Positions 63,859-64,000 of a stretch of 64,000 nt of DNA are shown here, in pieces. How positions within the stretch are numbered: the first letter of the stretch is position 1; each line of letters begins with the position of its first letter. The notes under the pieces are model-generated. The model worked only from the letters and a program-made list of their open reading frames with translations. It did no database searches and was not told the origin of the DNA. The stretch is from Rhodococcus tibetensis. GTDB lineage: Bacteria; Actinomycetota; Actinomycetes; Mycobacteriales; Mycobacteriaceae. Where the stretch lies: contig NZ_JANFQF010000023.1 of NCBI RefSeq assembly GCF_024438035.1, positions 30,489 to 94,488 on the forward strand, in the 5' to 3' direction. A program made the translations under genes and the position numbers.

Positions 63859-64000
63859 CATCGTCGAGGCGCGCGGGGTCCCCCCTAATGAGAGTCAGCG
63901 AGTCCGCTCATACGGCAGACTCGTCACCGGTAGCGGCGGGCAGGTGAGCACTCTTCCCCCCTGGACCTGGAGTCCTGAAAAAGATCGTGCCCCTGCCCGT

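Noticed and set aside
63944..64000. Start of a gene running off the right edge (GTG at 63944)
   Set aside because: Only 19 codons are visible, there is no convincing ribosome-binding site, and no homology can be judged.

Overview
The window is a chromosomal stretch of a high-GC mycolic-acid actinobacterium, most likely Rhodococcus (opacus/jostii group) and less likely Nocardia or a close relative. The reasons are very high GC in third codon positions, frequent GTG starts, 4-nt ATGA/GTGA operon overlaps, mycothiol (mshA) and menaquinone (menA) genes, a senX3-regX3 pair, a 33-residue bS22-type ribosomal protein, and a gene order that matches from memory the Mycobacterium tuberculosis blocks Rv0534c to Rv0524 and Rv0514 to Rv0478. 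No rRNA, tRNA, CRISPR array, insertion sequence, integrase or phage module was seen. It reads as core chromosome with a few inserted cassettes.

Region by region. Positions 1-6,900 hold an IclR regulator, menA, a holin-fold membrane protein, a two-gene HTH plus Clp_N module with its own twin operator, an acyltransferase, a GNAT enzyme, a Cds1-like PLP enzyme and bldC. Positions 6,900-14,500 (minus strand) hold a tightly overlapping cytochrome c maturation operon (gpmB-like, ResA-like, ccdA, resB, ccsB) behind hemL, followed by a MinD-like ATPase. Positions 14,500-18,400 hold tyrosine catabolism (hppD with an SDR and a VOC protein) facing an Lrp/AsnC regulator, plus an amidohydrolase. Positions 18,450-22,000 hold an acyl-CoA oxidase-type flavoprotein and small membrane proteins, including an unlisted 38-residue one. 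Positions 22,000-28,400 (minus) hold the tetrapyrrole operon grx/rex-hemA-hemC-hemD-hemB with a Rex operator at its head.

Positions 28,600-38,100 hold serB1, an acyltransferase with an epimerase, bS22, a small HTH protein, proC, a thioesterase with a MerR regulator, a sugar-phosphate isomerase, a membrane protein and ppx/gppA. Positions 38,100-46,650 hold a cysteine-rich conserved protein, senX3-regX3, gpmA, a 4-coumarate-CoA ligase-like enzyme behind a perfect CRP/GlxR site, a YbjN protein, mshA and a hydrolase. Positions 46,700-52,600 hold a PIG-L deacetylase, a thioesterase and a tocopherol-cyclase-like protein, then a ROK regulator, a TauD-type dioxygenase and an SDR. Positions 52,600-61,000 hold an L,D-transpeptidase, murB, two DUF2505 paralogues, methyltransferases, an orphan AbiEi-like protein, a DUF2993 lipid-binding-type protein, deoC and purU. 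Positions 61,000-63,800 hold a MerR-controlled AurF-like diiron oxygenase and an alpha/beta hydrolase.

How the genes work together: haem synthesis (hemL; rex-hemACDB), cytochrome c assembly (ccdA/resA/resB/ccsB), menaquinone (menA) and redox sensing (Rex, glutaredoxin, mycothiol) form a respiratory and redox core. The most interesting less-described items are the HTH/Clp_N pair, which looks like a two-gene version of mycobacterial ClpC2 with twin TGTCAA-N6-TTGACA operators; the PIG-L/thioesterase/tocopherol-cyclase cassette next to mshA; the MerR/diiron oxygenase/hydrolase operon with a large palindrome; and several precise regulatory palindromes that would repay direct testing.
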